NCBI GenBank assembly: GCA_011009095.1
Contig: VTPC01003415.1
Coordinates: 62,001-126,000 of the forward strand
Source: Ignelater luminosus
Taxonomy: Eukaryota > Arthropoda > Insecta > Coleoptera > Elateridae
Reading direction: 5' to 3'
DNA length: 64,000 nucleotides
Made by a program: the position numbers and the translations under genes. Shown one piece after another: positions 1 through 12,300 of the stretch. Position 1 is the first letter of the stretch. Every line of letters begins with the position of its first letter. Under the pieces are notes generated by a model. The model was not told the origin of the DNA. It ran no database searches and was given only the letters and a program-made list of their open reading frames with translations.

Positions 1-294
1 TCTGACAACATACTAAGCAATAAATGACGGAAAACATAACCTTCAAACTTCAAAAATGTATGCTACTATCAACTATTTAAGTGTTGTTATCAAAAATGAT
101 TCTTTTTAAAGTACTTCTTTTATAATATTAATCTGACAGAGCTGCTAAAATAAAAACAAACCAATTGAATACAAAACATAAGTAAATAAAGTAACATGAA
201 TCATGAAAAACAATTAGGCTTGCTTGCATATATAAGAAATGCAGTGACTACAACTGCTGGCGGCATCTTTTTATTTTTTTTTTTTTTTGGTTAC
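1..294 (-). other. Mbs 3' untranslated region (presumed)
   Basis: This stretch lies immediately downstream of the stop codon. A minus-strand AATAAA at 270-275 sits in an A-rich run just after the stop and could be a polyadenylation signal, though it is very close to the stop. No other feature is visible. Confidence 0.4.
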
Positions 295-393
295 CTATTT
301 ATTTGCAGAGTTGGTAAGTTTGCTGACGACACGTGTGAGAGCCCTGTTTTCGGCCCGAAGCCGTTCGTTCTCAGCTTTCAGTTTTTGCAATTG
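295..393 (-). CDS. Mbs: Mbs terminal exon: leucine zipper and stop
   Basis: The coding part is 99 nt with acceptor GTTTTAG|CAATTG. It encodes QLQKLKAENERLRAENRALT, then RVVSKLTNSANK and TAG. The regularly spaced Leu/Asn residues form the C-terminal leucine zipper, which mediates partner binding such as cGMP kinase in vertebrates. Its presence shows a zipper-positive C-terminus. Confidence 0.9.
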   Translation of the reverse strand, partial: QLQKLKAENERLRAENRALTRVVSKLTNSANK

Positions 394-3300
394 CTAAAAC
401 AACAATTTCCCTGTACCAATGCTTAGTTATACTAACATGTATTTGCCACACAGAAGTTATGTATAATAAGAATAATTGCGTATTAATGTTTTTAAAGTGT
501 TTAATGATGTAGTGACTATAATAATAAAAATAGTTATGTATAATGTTGAGATGGCTTTTATTCAAAGCATAGTTTTAATCTGAAAAACAAACAAGATTTG
601 GCTGCAAAAATTGCATAAAAAACTTTCAGTGTAGTAAAAATGACACACCGAAAATGAAAAAATAAAAAAGTCGATTTAGTGTTATTTTAGTTATTATATC
701 AGAATTGTTAGTTTAAAAAAGGTTAGATGTATTAGAAAGTGTTAATAATATATCGAACATGTATAAAGCATTCAGCACTCAAACTATGATATTCAACTAA
801 AAATAGATATGTGCATTTACAAATCATATAACACATCTGCAAGCTGGCTGAAATGCTCCAAAAAATTTTTATTTCATAACTACAGCAAAAGACAGCAGCT
901 ACAAAAGAATAAATAAAAAAAATGCACATTACTTAAAAAAAAAAGAGTGTAATGAAAGAAGTGTTATACCAACCTTTAATTCTTCCTCCATTTCACTAAG
1001 CTTTCTTTCCATTGCTCTCTTTTCCCGCTTTTCTAATTCAGATAATGAATTTTTGCTCGTCTGTAAAGAGAACAAAAAAAAAATGATATAACTGAAGTTC
1101 AATATTATTTACAAGTATTAACGAACAAATATTTGGAAGCTTGGTTTCCACGAGATCTTCAGCATAATTTAAGGAGGAACTTTTACTGCATACTAATCGA
1201 CATACGTCTCGATTATTAGAATTGAAATTATGATAACAAAACTACTGCAATAATTTATTAAATTATCTAGATTAAGATATTGTCAATGAAAATTTAACTT
1301 GGTATTATTAAATATCAAATTGAGATATTAATGTAAATACTTACAATTTTTAAAAGATAATTTGACTTTAGCTGTTTAAGTATATTGTTACTTCCTTGCT
1401 GACAGGAAAATGTTAACCTTAAAAAGTGCCATAAAAATTATGCAGCATCACCGTTATCAATCAAAACTGCCAGATTGTTTTGATTTTGAGTTGCCATAAA
1501 AGATTTTAAATTTTTGAGAAATATAAATTTAAATATCTTTCTGGGCCATTTATAATTAAAATTAGATCTATAAAGTATTTCCTTTTGATAGAATATTAAA
1601 TAGTTTTCATCTAGTATTTAAGTTTATCAAAATGAATTGCACGCCCATAAACATTCATGTAAAATATGCAGTTTTAAATTTAATTTGTTTTTCTTAAATA
1701 TTCGGTAAGAGGGTCTGAAACTTTTTGTGTGTAACAATAGCATGTACAGCTACATTATATTATAAATTTAGATTTTTATCTAGTAATTTACCCTGTAGAA
1801 GAACCTCCTTAATTTCGTCTATTTCAGGTTAGGGTTTTTGACATACGAAATGTCATTAAAATAGTGCAGGAAATTCAGTCATAAAAGTTTTACAATGGAG
1901 ATTATGCACATTTTTTATTGTATCTATTTTTAAAGTCAGTGACACCTAATAAGTCTTAAAAAATCATTAAAAACTTAATTTTGATTGTGATTTTAAAAGA
2001 AAGAAATTAAATTCAAATGATTTTCTCATGCCTGAAAATGGCAAAACTCATAATGGTCATCGTGCAACTTGATATGTTCAGGTTAACCAGATATTAAAAA
2101 AAATAAATAAAAAAATACTCAAACAAAAATATTCAATATAAACTTAAAACCTAAATTCATGGCCAGTTCTACAACTACCACTCACAAATTATGTAGAAAT
2201 ATAAATTAGTTATTCACAGGATTTTAAAAACAATTACAATTTGTTTCAATTTTATACATTAAACCGTTAGGGGAATTTCATAATTTATGTATCGATTATC
2301 AGGTGCTTTCAAATCATTTATTTATAACGTTGGTGGTGCTTTTGATAAAGGCTAATTTTCGAGACCGTGCATACACGTCATCAATGGCTCCATCTTTGAA
2401 TTTTGTAGTGCCAACCTTCAGAAAGTATTAAAATAATTGTATATCATAATATACAGAGAGAATTTAAAATGGTGACCAAAATAAACTACTTTCCAACGAC
2501 GTTATCAAAACTTTCTGTCAACGTAAAGTTAGTCACTACAACAATTTGTCAAATACGCATGAACCAATTTATTGATTTTTACTTATGTTGTCACATGTTT
2601 GTTCCATCGTCCATTTTTGTTTTTGTTGTTTAGGAGTATATTATTATTTTAGTCCGTATTTTATTCTTTTCTACTTGTTTCGTTCGCACAGTTTTATTAA
2701 ACAGTCCTTTTCAAGGCTAGTTGCACATTAATAAACTTGCTGCAGTAAGTAACATTTATTCAATAACTGAAATAATATGGGTATTTATGTTTTTAAATTT
2801 TAGGTTATGGTTTACACTCTTAAACAGGATCGATTTATTTTAGAGTCGTGCACAATATTGTCAGTGGTTCAACAACCACATAAACAATAATGAAACATCG
2901 GATATCTGTTTCTTTTCGGATAAAGTGTGGTTCCATCTTACGGGATTCGTGAATTCGTAAAATTATAGAATATGGTCTTCAGAATCCCCCAAAGTTTTGC
3001 ATGAAACACCACTATATCTCATAAAGATAGGAGTATGGTTAGCCATGTCCAGAAGGCAAATAATAGGGCCTATATTTTATGAGGATGCTTTAACAGTTAT
3101 CAGAATATACTGCAATTATTTATTGAGCAGCTTCCTTACGGCGAGTTACAACACGGATATTTTCAGCAGGACACTTGCCCACACAGTCCTACTAACTGTG
3201 CAATAGTTGGAGGAATTTTATAGAGAGGTTTATAACTAGTGGATGATGGACACCAAGGTCCCCTGACCTAACTTCTCTTGGTTTTTTCTTGTTTGGGCAT

Positions 3301-6300
3301 TTGAAAAATGTTTTTCGTACACATATCCATACAACTGATGAGCTAAAAGATGCCATTATAGATGTTTTTCAAAACATTACGCAGCAACAGCTAGAAAATG
3401 CGTTTAAAAATATGAATAAACGGATCAATGCTTGCTGTAGTAATAATAACGATGATCATGTGAAACACATTCTGTAAAAGTAAATTACAACAGTTTGTAA
3501 TCATTTTGTGTAGATAATTAATTATATAGTTATATAGTAAGTATTTGTATTGTTATCAGTTTGAATGATGTATTAATTTATATTTATTAGTTAATTGTTA
3601 TTGTGGAATTCTTCGTTTTCTGTGTCAGCATTTTGTTGCTGTTTTATAATTTATCTGTCTAATGTATTTAGGAAGATGTTAATAAATTATCTTTATTTTT
3701 GTCAATTTTATATAAAAACATTTGATAAACCAGATTAAAAGCAAAAAAAGTTAATAAATTACATTATTTGACTTTGCAAACTGTAGTTGAGAAAAAAATA
3801 TTTATCCTGTTTAATGTTGCAATAGATTTGAAAATAAAAAATTATTTACTGTATTCTTTCACTACCTTTATTGGGTTTTGTTTTTAATTAAATTCTGATT
3901 TTTTATTAAAATTTTGAAATGGTAGGCAACCACTTTAACAATACTGTTTTTCGAGTAGCATAAACTTCATTCAGAACAAGATTGATTATAGGGTAACTTC
4001 ACCTTATAAGCAGATGACAGTAGATGGATGTAAATATTGGTAACATCTCAATGGAAAGTAGTTTTCTTTTGGACACCATTTAAAAATCTCTCTGTACATT
4101 AAGATTAGGTTTATTTGCAAAACCAATTAATATCTTCGTAAAAAAATAATCCTTTATGTTAAAATTTTGTACTTCTCGTAAAAAATGATAAAAACCAACA
4201 GAAGCTGGGGATTTTCATTTTTCTAGATTCTATTCATGGTTTTACTGCGTATACATGACGTGCTTAAATCGACGTTCGTTCGTTTGCTGCTGCTTCGTTT
4301 CTCTTGTTGTTGTGGAGGTCCTTAATTTGTTTAATAGTTTCATTTGATATTATGAAAAGCGTTCTTTTCAGAACGAAAGTGTGCTGAATTTGTATTTTTC
4401 ATCTGTGCTAATTATACTAGCATAGATTTTCATTGCTAAAATTCATATAATCTCAAAATGACCGCTTTACCGAGAAAGGCCAAAGAACTTGTTGCTTCTC
4501 TTATAAGTTATTTTGAACAAGAAAGAGACAATGGTGGTCCACTTATACCTGTAACTGCTGTAAGAGAAGTAAGTGCCTGTATAATAATATTTTTACCCTT
4601 GAACTACTACTGCAGTTGCTAATATTTTGCTGCTTTTTTACAGAGAGTTACTAATGCTTTAAATTTAAGTTTGAGAACGGTGAATGCCATTTCACAAATG
4701 TGTAAGTCAGGTGAACCCTTATGCAGTCCTAAAAAGACCAAGCGCCATGAGAAACCCATAACAAACATAGACGATTTTGATCAGATTGCTATTCATAACA
4801 CTGTATACGATATGATTCAAAACAGTAAGTTTATAGAATTCTGTTGATTACAATATTTTTTAGAAAGTATGCTTTTGTTTACTACAAAAACAAATTGTTT
4901 TTTCAGTTCCTTACTTTAAAAATGCTTTTACAAGCATTAAGGGAAAAAGACATCTTTCATGGCTCACTTAGCTCATTGCAGAAAATTATGCATAACATTG
5001 GCTTTCATTACATGAAAGATAACAGAGAGAACTGATAAAACTGCCCAACATTGCACTACCAAGAGTCCATTTTCTACAATAATCAGTAAAAAATCTGCGC
5101 TCTGAAAGTGGACGCCAATGCATATTTGTAGACGAAACATGGATTTTTAAAAATGGGACAGTATGCAAATCATGACAAGATGATAATGCAAAAAGTGTAA
5201 GGAAAATTAAACCGGAAGGACGCTGGTAAGACAGCTAGCGTTTATGACAAAAATAAGATTCATGTAACCTTATAATTGTTTAAAGGTACGTGGTAGTGCA
5301 TGCAGGATCCAGCAATAGTTTTATTCCTGGAGTGTCATTAATCTTTGCTTTCAAAACTAACGACCCTGATTTCCATGGGGAAATAAATAAAGATCTAACA
5401 TGGTTTAGAAATCAACTATTGACGAAGTTGGAAGAACCCTCTATTATAATAAAGCATGTTTGCGAAAGAAAGTGCACATTTTGATTGTAATTTTTTTTCA
5501 TAAACAAAAACTTAATTTGAATTACGGAGACTATGAAAACATTTGTCACTACTTATTATTTTTAAAATAATTTTTATTTTTCGATTCGTTGTACTTTTAA
5601 TCAAAATGACACAAATAAGTAAAGAGAAAAGAAAACTGATTGTGCACAAATGGTCTAGTAAACATGGTTTATCATTGCGACAGTTAGCGAAATCTATGGA
5701 TGTATGTGAATGGTGCCAAAAAGGTGATTAAAAAATTTTGTGAACGTAATACTCTTGAAAACATGCCAAAACCTTGAAGAAAAAAGGATCCTGCTAATCC
5801 TAAGGTCGATAAGAAGATTATAAACTTACTTAAGAAAAACTGCTTAATGTCTACAAGAGAAATTGCAAAAAGAGTACATGTGATGGTTTCAACTGTGCAA
5901 AAATCAAACAGAGGCACAACATGAAAACATACAAGAAACAGAAAAAGCCACAAAGAACAAAAATGCAATTAAAATTAGCTAAAACAAGAACTAAGATTGT
6001 ACAAGTAATTTGCTGAAAATCCTGAACGATGTGTGTTGATCGATGATGAGCCATACATGAAAATGGATACACATACATTGCCTGTTCCACAGTTTTATGA
6101 TGACAAGGAATCAAATAAAACAATTTGTGTTGGCAAATTTGATGAAAAGGTTCTTGTGTGGCAAACAATTTGCTCTTGCGAGAAAAGATCTACAGCATTT
6201 CTTTCAATAGGTACCATAAATGCTGCAACATATTGCAGTGAATGTCTTCAAAGAAAATTATTCCAGTTGTACAAGCAACATGAAACTCCACCGTTATTTT

Positions 6301-9300
6301 GGCCAGTACTCACTATGCTGTAGACACCTTAAACCTTCCAAACAGAAATAATGTCAGTTTTGTTGAAAAAACCATGAACCTCTCTAATTGTCCAGAAATA
6401 CAGCCAATAAAAAATATTCGACTATTATTAAAAGATATGCAAGAAAAAGTGGAAAAGTTGCAGAAAACTTAGATTAATTTGAAAAAATATGGAAAAAGCT
6501 TCAAATAATGTGACGCAAACTGGTGTGCAAAAAGTTAATGAAAGGTTTCCATGGCAAAAACAGATATATTTTCAGAAACTTGCAATTTAGGTTAAGACTG
6601 GCGTTATTCTGTTCAACATTACATTGTATAATGTTTAATAAATAACTTTGGTTCTTCATATAGATCTGTTTTCGTAAATGTAGTTTTAAAGTGTGCACTT
6701 TCTTTCGCAAACATGCTTTAATGGATGATGCGAGTTATCATAGTAGTCTAGTGGAAAAAGTATCAAATTCTTCTTGGAAGAAAGCAGAAATACAGAATTG
6801 GATGCAAGAAAGAAATCTATAATTTCCAAATGATGCTCTGAAAGTAAATTTATTGGAGATTGTTGCAAGGTTATTAGTAGAGTGTGGATTTTTAAGCATA
6901 AAAAAACAATAAAATAGTTCTTAAAAAAACGTAAAAATTCAAGGAAAAAAGCTTAAAAAAATAACACAAAAATTAAAAATAAGTTTAAAATATGCAGGAG
7001 AAAAATTAAACTTCCAGGTTTTAGGTCTTATTATACAAAGTATTTATTATAAAAAAACAAAAAATGAATTGTTATTAGAAACTTTGAACTCTAAAATGCT
7101 TAATTATTATGCACTTTTCTAAATTCTCCATAAGGAAATTTCTTCTTTTATCAGTTAGGGTGTCTTTGTAAAGAGAAAATAGTCTTTCGATGTCAACACT
7201 AGTAATCGGTGCATATTTAAATTTTGCAAGTAACGATGGTTCCAAGTCGAAGTTATTGACTATTTCGCCTGATAAAATATTTGCAATGGTCTTTAATCTT
7301 GCTAAACCTTCGTTTTTAGCCAGCACGTTCTCAAATTTGACAAATATTGTTTTTCCTACATCACTACGCACTTTTCCCAATTTTGTTTTTAAACTCTTGT
7401 ACAATCTGAATTGCTTCTGTTAGCTCACTTCCTTGTGTTTCAAGTTTGGTGACAGTTTCACTGATGAACTCGTAATTTGCTTTGATGAATGCAAAGTTTG
7501 GTTGTAGTTCCGGATTTTTTTAAAATATTTTGGCAGTCTTTAACTGATTGGGATGCATCTTCCAAAAATTCTAACAAAATTTCTTTGAAGCTGGTGAAGT
7601 TAACTGCGTAACACACAGCCGCATCCAACCATGTTCCCCATCTAGTAATGACTGGTTGTGGTGGAAGCGGAATATTAGGCAGTTTTTCTTTAAATCGTTG
7701 TACCCTCAATGGCGCTTTTAAAAAACACTTTTTGCCATTTTTAATTAACTCGTTAACTAGAGGAAATTCAGACCTCACAGTTTCTGCTACTCGGTTTAAT
7801 CCGTGAGCTACGCAAGTAGAGTGTGTGAGATTACTATACAAAACTTTTAAATTAATATCTGCTTTTAGCATATATGCGGCCGCATCCGTCACCATTAACA
7901 GAATTTTTTCAGTTGGGACTGCATTAGGAAGAAAAAAGTTTGCGAGTCCTTCGTTAATAAATCTTGTTACGGTGCTGCTGTTGGTTTTATCTAGTTCTTT
8001 CAAATATATTAAAAATGGCCTGGTTGGAGTAGCCTCATGTAATATACTGATAATGAGACCAGCCACATACCTATCGCACTCATTGGTGGTTTCATCGACA
8101 GAAAACCAGATATAATGGTCTGCAATTATATTTTTAATTTCATGAAGGACTGTTTTATAAACTGTATCTAAATAGTTTTTTCGTAGAGTGCTTTCGGACG
8201 GTATCGATCTCTTACAATATGTTTCTAAGAATTTTCGAAATGCAGAATTGTCTAATTTTCTGAAAGAAATATTTGCCGATATCAGAGTATTGCATAAATC
8301 AAAATAAAATGTTCTTTCTTCAGATCGAGTAGAAGATCCAGAGGCAACTACTTCTGATATAGTTTGTTGTTTTAGCTTATTTTCATTTTCTGCTCTTCGT
8401 ACATTTTCCTTGTGAATAGCGGTCTTCGTATGTTGTATTACATTATACTTTTTGTCGCACTGGATCTATTAAAATGAGCATTAAAGAATATTATATTTAA
8501 AATCTAATCTACTCCTTACTCCTGTGGCCCAGGTTCTGTAATTTTGGCTGTTCACATAGCCCGACAAATGAAACCATGCTTCATCTGACATAAATGTAAT
8601 ATTTAATATGTCATCGTTGTTCACGTGTTGCATAAACCACTGACAGTATTGAACTCGTAACTGATGATCATGCGGAAACAGTTCTTGTATTACAGACACT
8701 TTATAGGGATGCATTCGTAGCTTCTTTTTTTAATGCAACTTGGCAACTTCCATATGAAAGTCCTGTAGAAAAAGTTGTTGGTTAGATTATGGTTTAAAAT
8801 AGTTTAAATTGTTTAATGAATGTAAATAATTCAGAAATAAATAGCAGTGCCAGTTTTTTATTTAAGTTTGCTAATAAAACAATTGAATTACTACAATAAA
8901 TTCAAAATAATTAATAATTTAAAATACGAATGAAGCAAAACATATTATTTGTTTAATGCAAATAGATTCCTACCTGTTTCAGTGGCTAAGCGTTTAATGG
9001 ATTTATGGGGACTACGATTCATTCGCATCTGCATGTCCTCGAGAGCTTCATCAGTTAATATGGTTGGTCTACCAGATGATTTGCCTTTGCAGATGCAATG
9101 TTTTTCTTCAAACCGCTTAAGTATATCATGCCTACGACGTACAAATGCATCCTAGTGGACTTGCACTTCAGGAAAAGCTTGTTCAAATTGTTGGATACAA
9201 GATTGTAATGAATAGGTCCATGAACCATCTGCATTCTGTGTTCCACTTCGATAGTGAGCTATTAAAATAAATTTATCCTGTTCGCTTGTAAAAGGCATCG

Positions 9301-12300
9301 CAAAAACGTAACCTTCCAAACTGAAATAATTATGCAGTTTTAAAATTTATTATCACACTTTGAATGCATTAAATCTAACTTACCTCGATTAACTCACAAA
9401 AAACAGATTTAGTCTTGAAAAAGACTGATTTTTAAATAGAACAAAATAAACTGTAGAAAACGCAAAACAGAGACCAAGAAACCACGGAACGTACGCACGC
9501 CGATGTAATTTTAGGTTGGAAATATACTCGTGAGGGAGTGTAGCCAACGTTGAAAGGTAAAATTTCGCGCCACTTTTAAATTAGTGATCACGTGGCTTCC
9601 TCCTATTAATGATGTCCCTGTATTATACTTGTAGCATAAGATTTTTATAATAATTGTTATTCAGTTTAGTTAATTACATTATTTATTTATTATAAACATC
9701 ATTACCTAACATGAGCCACCTTAACACATATATCTGATATCGAAGATTCTTTTATTATTATTATTATTATTATTATTCTGTTTGTAGTTCAGGTTCTAGC
9801 TAATTTGACTTTTATGATGTGTCATTATGACCTTATAGTTTATTATTTAAATATTATTATTTGAATATTTATCCTTAAAAAAGTTTATAATTTTTAATAA
9901 ATGAAAGCTCGGATAAATAAAATGAATTTAAATGAAAAAGGACCTTAAAAGCTGTTAATATTTAAATAATAATTCGACTTTATTTAAAGGCTTAAAAAAG
10001 ATTAAACACGCAGACTAAATTAAAAAATATTTGGCAGAACTTAAAAGCAAATAATTTTTAAATCTTTTGCAATAGAGCTGCTTCTTCTATACTTTGTTAT
10101 ACTTCTGAACAAATAAATTACATCATCTACTGAATTAAATTCTTTTTTAACAAAATCAGTATGATTCTATTCAAACGAAAGTTTATTTTTATGTTGTTTT
10201 TCTCTTAAAGTATTAATTAATTAAATTAATAATCTTGAATTAATTAGTCAATAGGGAAATAACTAAATTATGAAAAGGAAAGGCAAAACTGAGAGTTACA
10301 TTTTTATCACTTGAATACATCCTGATAATTGACCATACTCAGTTGTTTTAGTTGATCTGTACCTTTTTGTGATATTATATAATGTACTTTTCAGAATTCC
10401 TTTCAATGCACGATGGTGATGCATTTTCTTTAGTACATGCTTCTCTTTCACTTCGTAGCATTTCTACACTAAAGCAAACATTGCTTACTAGTTTGATATT
10501 GCCAAAAGAAGAAATGTTTGTCTATCCAACGATTTATATTTCAATATTGTTAAGTTTTAACTTTCAAATTAAGAAACTTAATTTAAAACAGTCGGGTTAC
10601 TTACAGGACATGTTTTATTTGTCATTTCTTAATTTAAAATGAAAATATTAAGATCAACAATAAAATGTTACTAAAAAAGAAAACAAAAACAGAAATAAAT
10701 CAGCAAACAAAGTTCTGTTGGATGTTTTTATGTTTAAAACTGATGAATGATATATAAACACACCTCTGCTATTAATAGCACACCAACAATTTTCAATTTT
10801 ACAATGTTCACCCAAATTAAAAGAGCTTAAAAGAGCATACGTAACTTATTTTTAATTAAACATTGTAAACTTGACTTTCATTTCTTACATATATCAAAGC
10901 ATTTCACTTACCACAGTGGTGAGTCTCTCTAATGTTTGTTTAGTATCCCTTAATTCTTCGTCAGACTTTCTAAGTTTATCTTTTAACCTATCATTTTCAC
11001 GAAGAGTTTCTTCATATAATTTCTTATAGTCAATTTCACCATTTTCTCCACGTATATCACTAGTACTTCCTAATCGTGAACCCCTACTCGACCTATCTGT
11101 ACCGCTCTGAAATCAATACAGAACATTTTAAATTATCACACATTTCAACCACAATAAATATCAACAGTAACATCTTACAACATATCCTTCTGAAGCTAAA
11201 GAATTTAAAGATGTAAGGCTGATAGATCTAGCACCCATCCCACTATTAAGTGAACTTTGTGAACGTGACAATGACCTGTCCCTATTAAAACTTCCAGTTC
11301 TAGACGTTGGTCGTGATTGACGTGTTGTGTTTGCACGCGCACTATCGAACATTTTCGAAAAGTTTGCCACATTATTTAACGCTTTAGCAGGTATTGTTAA
11401 ACTTGCATAACCGTTTGTTGCTGCACCTCGATAACCGTTAGGGAAATAAGGACTCATATAATTGGATGAATACATGTTGTAATTACTTAATGAGTTAGGA
11501 TTGTATGGGCTAAAAGAATTTGTCGGTTTTGTGGCGTAGGGTGAGAAATTTGAGTGTCCGTGGGAACTGAAAAATCCCAAACTACGCGGGCGTCCATAAA
11601 CCGGATTACTGGCGCTTCCGTTGCGAACTAACGACGAAGAGCGTTGACGTGCTCCTTGGGTGTTGCGAAACGACATTATTTAAAAATTACAAGGCGAACA
11701 ACGAACTCTTTTAATATTTACACCATTACAGTTTTTGGATGTTTACTACAAGTTGACTATTTATTATTAACAGACTTCTGGCAGAAGTAGAGAAAACAAT
11801 CGGGATGAGTATTTGGAAGCACGCACTAAAGCTGACTAAACGTGAAAGAAACCAAAATATAAAGCAACAAACTCCAAGCTATTTAAAACTTTCCAAATGA
11901 ATCTATCTTCTTCTTTAAGGTTTGTGTGTGTGTATGGACAGATGCAGAAGTTCCAAAAATATGACCAATATGAAAAGGAAAGGTGTTCTATTTATAAATC
12001 AGACAAAAAAAGATCCTATTTTTGAAAAAGAATCTGTTGCAGTAACAAAGCATGTCAGGAAATAAATGCATTCCGCACATTCCACTTTTTCTAATTTATG
12101 TGTTATGCAAAGAGTTTTGAAATGTTGAAGAACCACAAAACTTGTTTTATTAATTTGATCTATTTTTAAAAATGCCTTCAAATGCTGTAGTATAGTAAAT
12201 TTGTGTGCGACATAATAAAGTTAACAAAACAAAAATAAAGAAGGACTAACAGATAATCAATGTACAAGGATATTCAATTGTTACTTGTCGTTAGGTGTGT

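Noticed and set aside
10382..10642. 86-codon plus-strand ORF
   Set aside because: No recognisable domain, AT-driven composition, and located in an intron on the opposite strand to the host gene.
11161..11676. Independent single-exon gene
   Set aside because: The frame has a good in-phase donor to Mbs exon 18 and lies between Mbs exons, so an alternative first exon explains it better.
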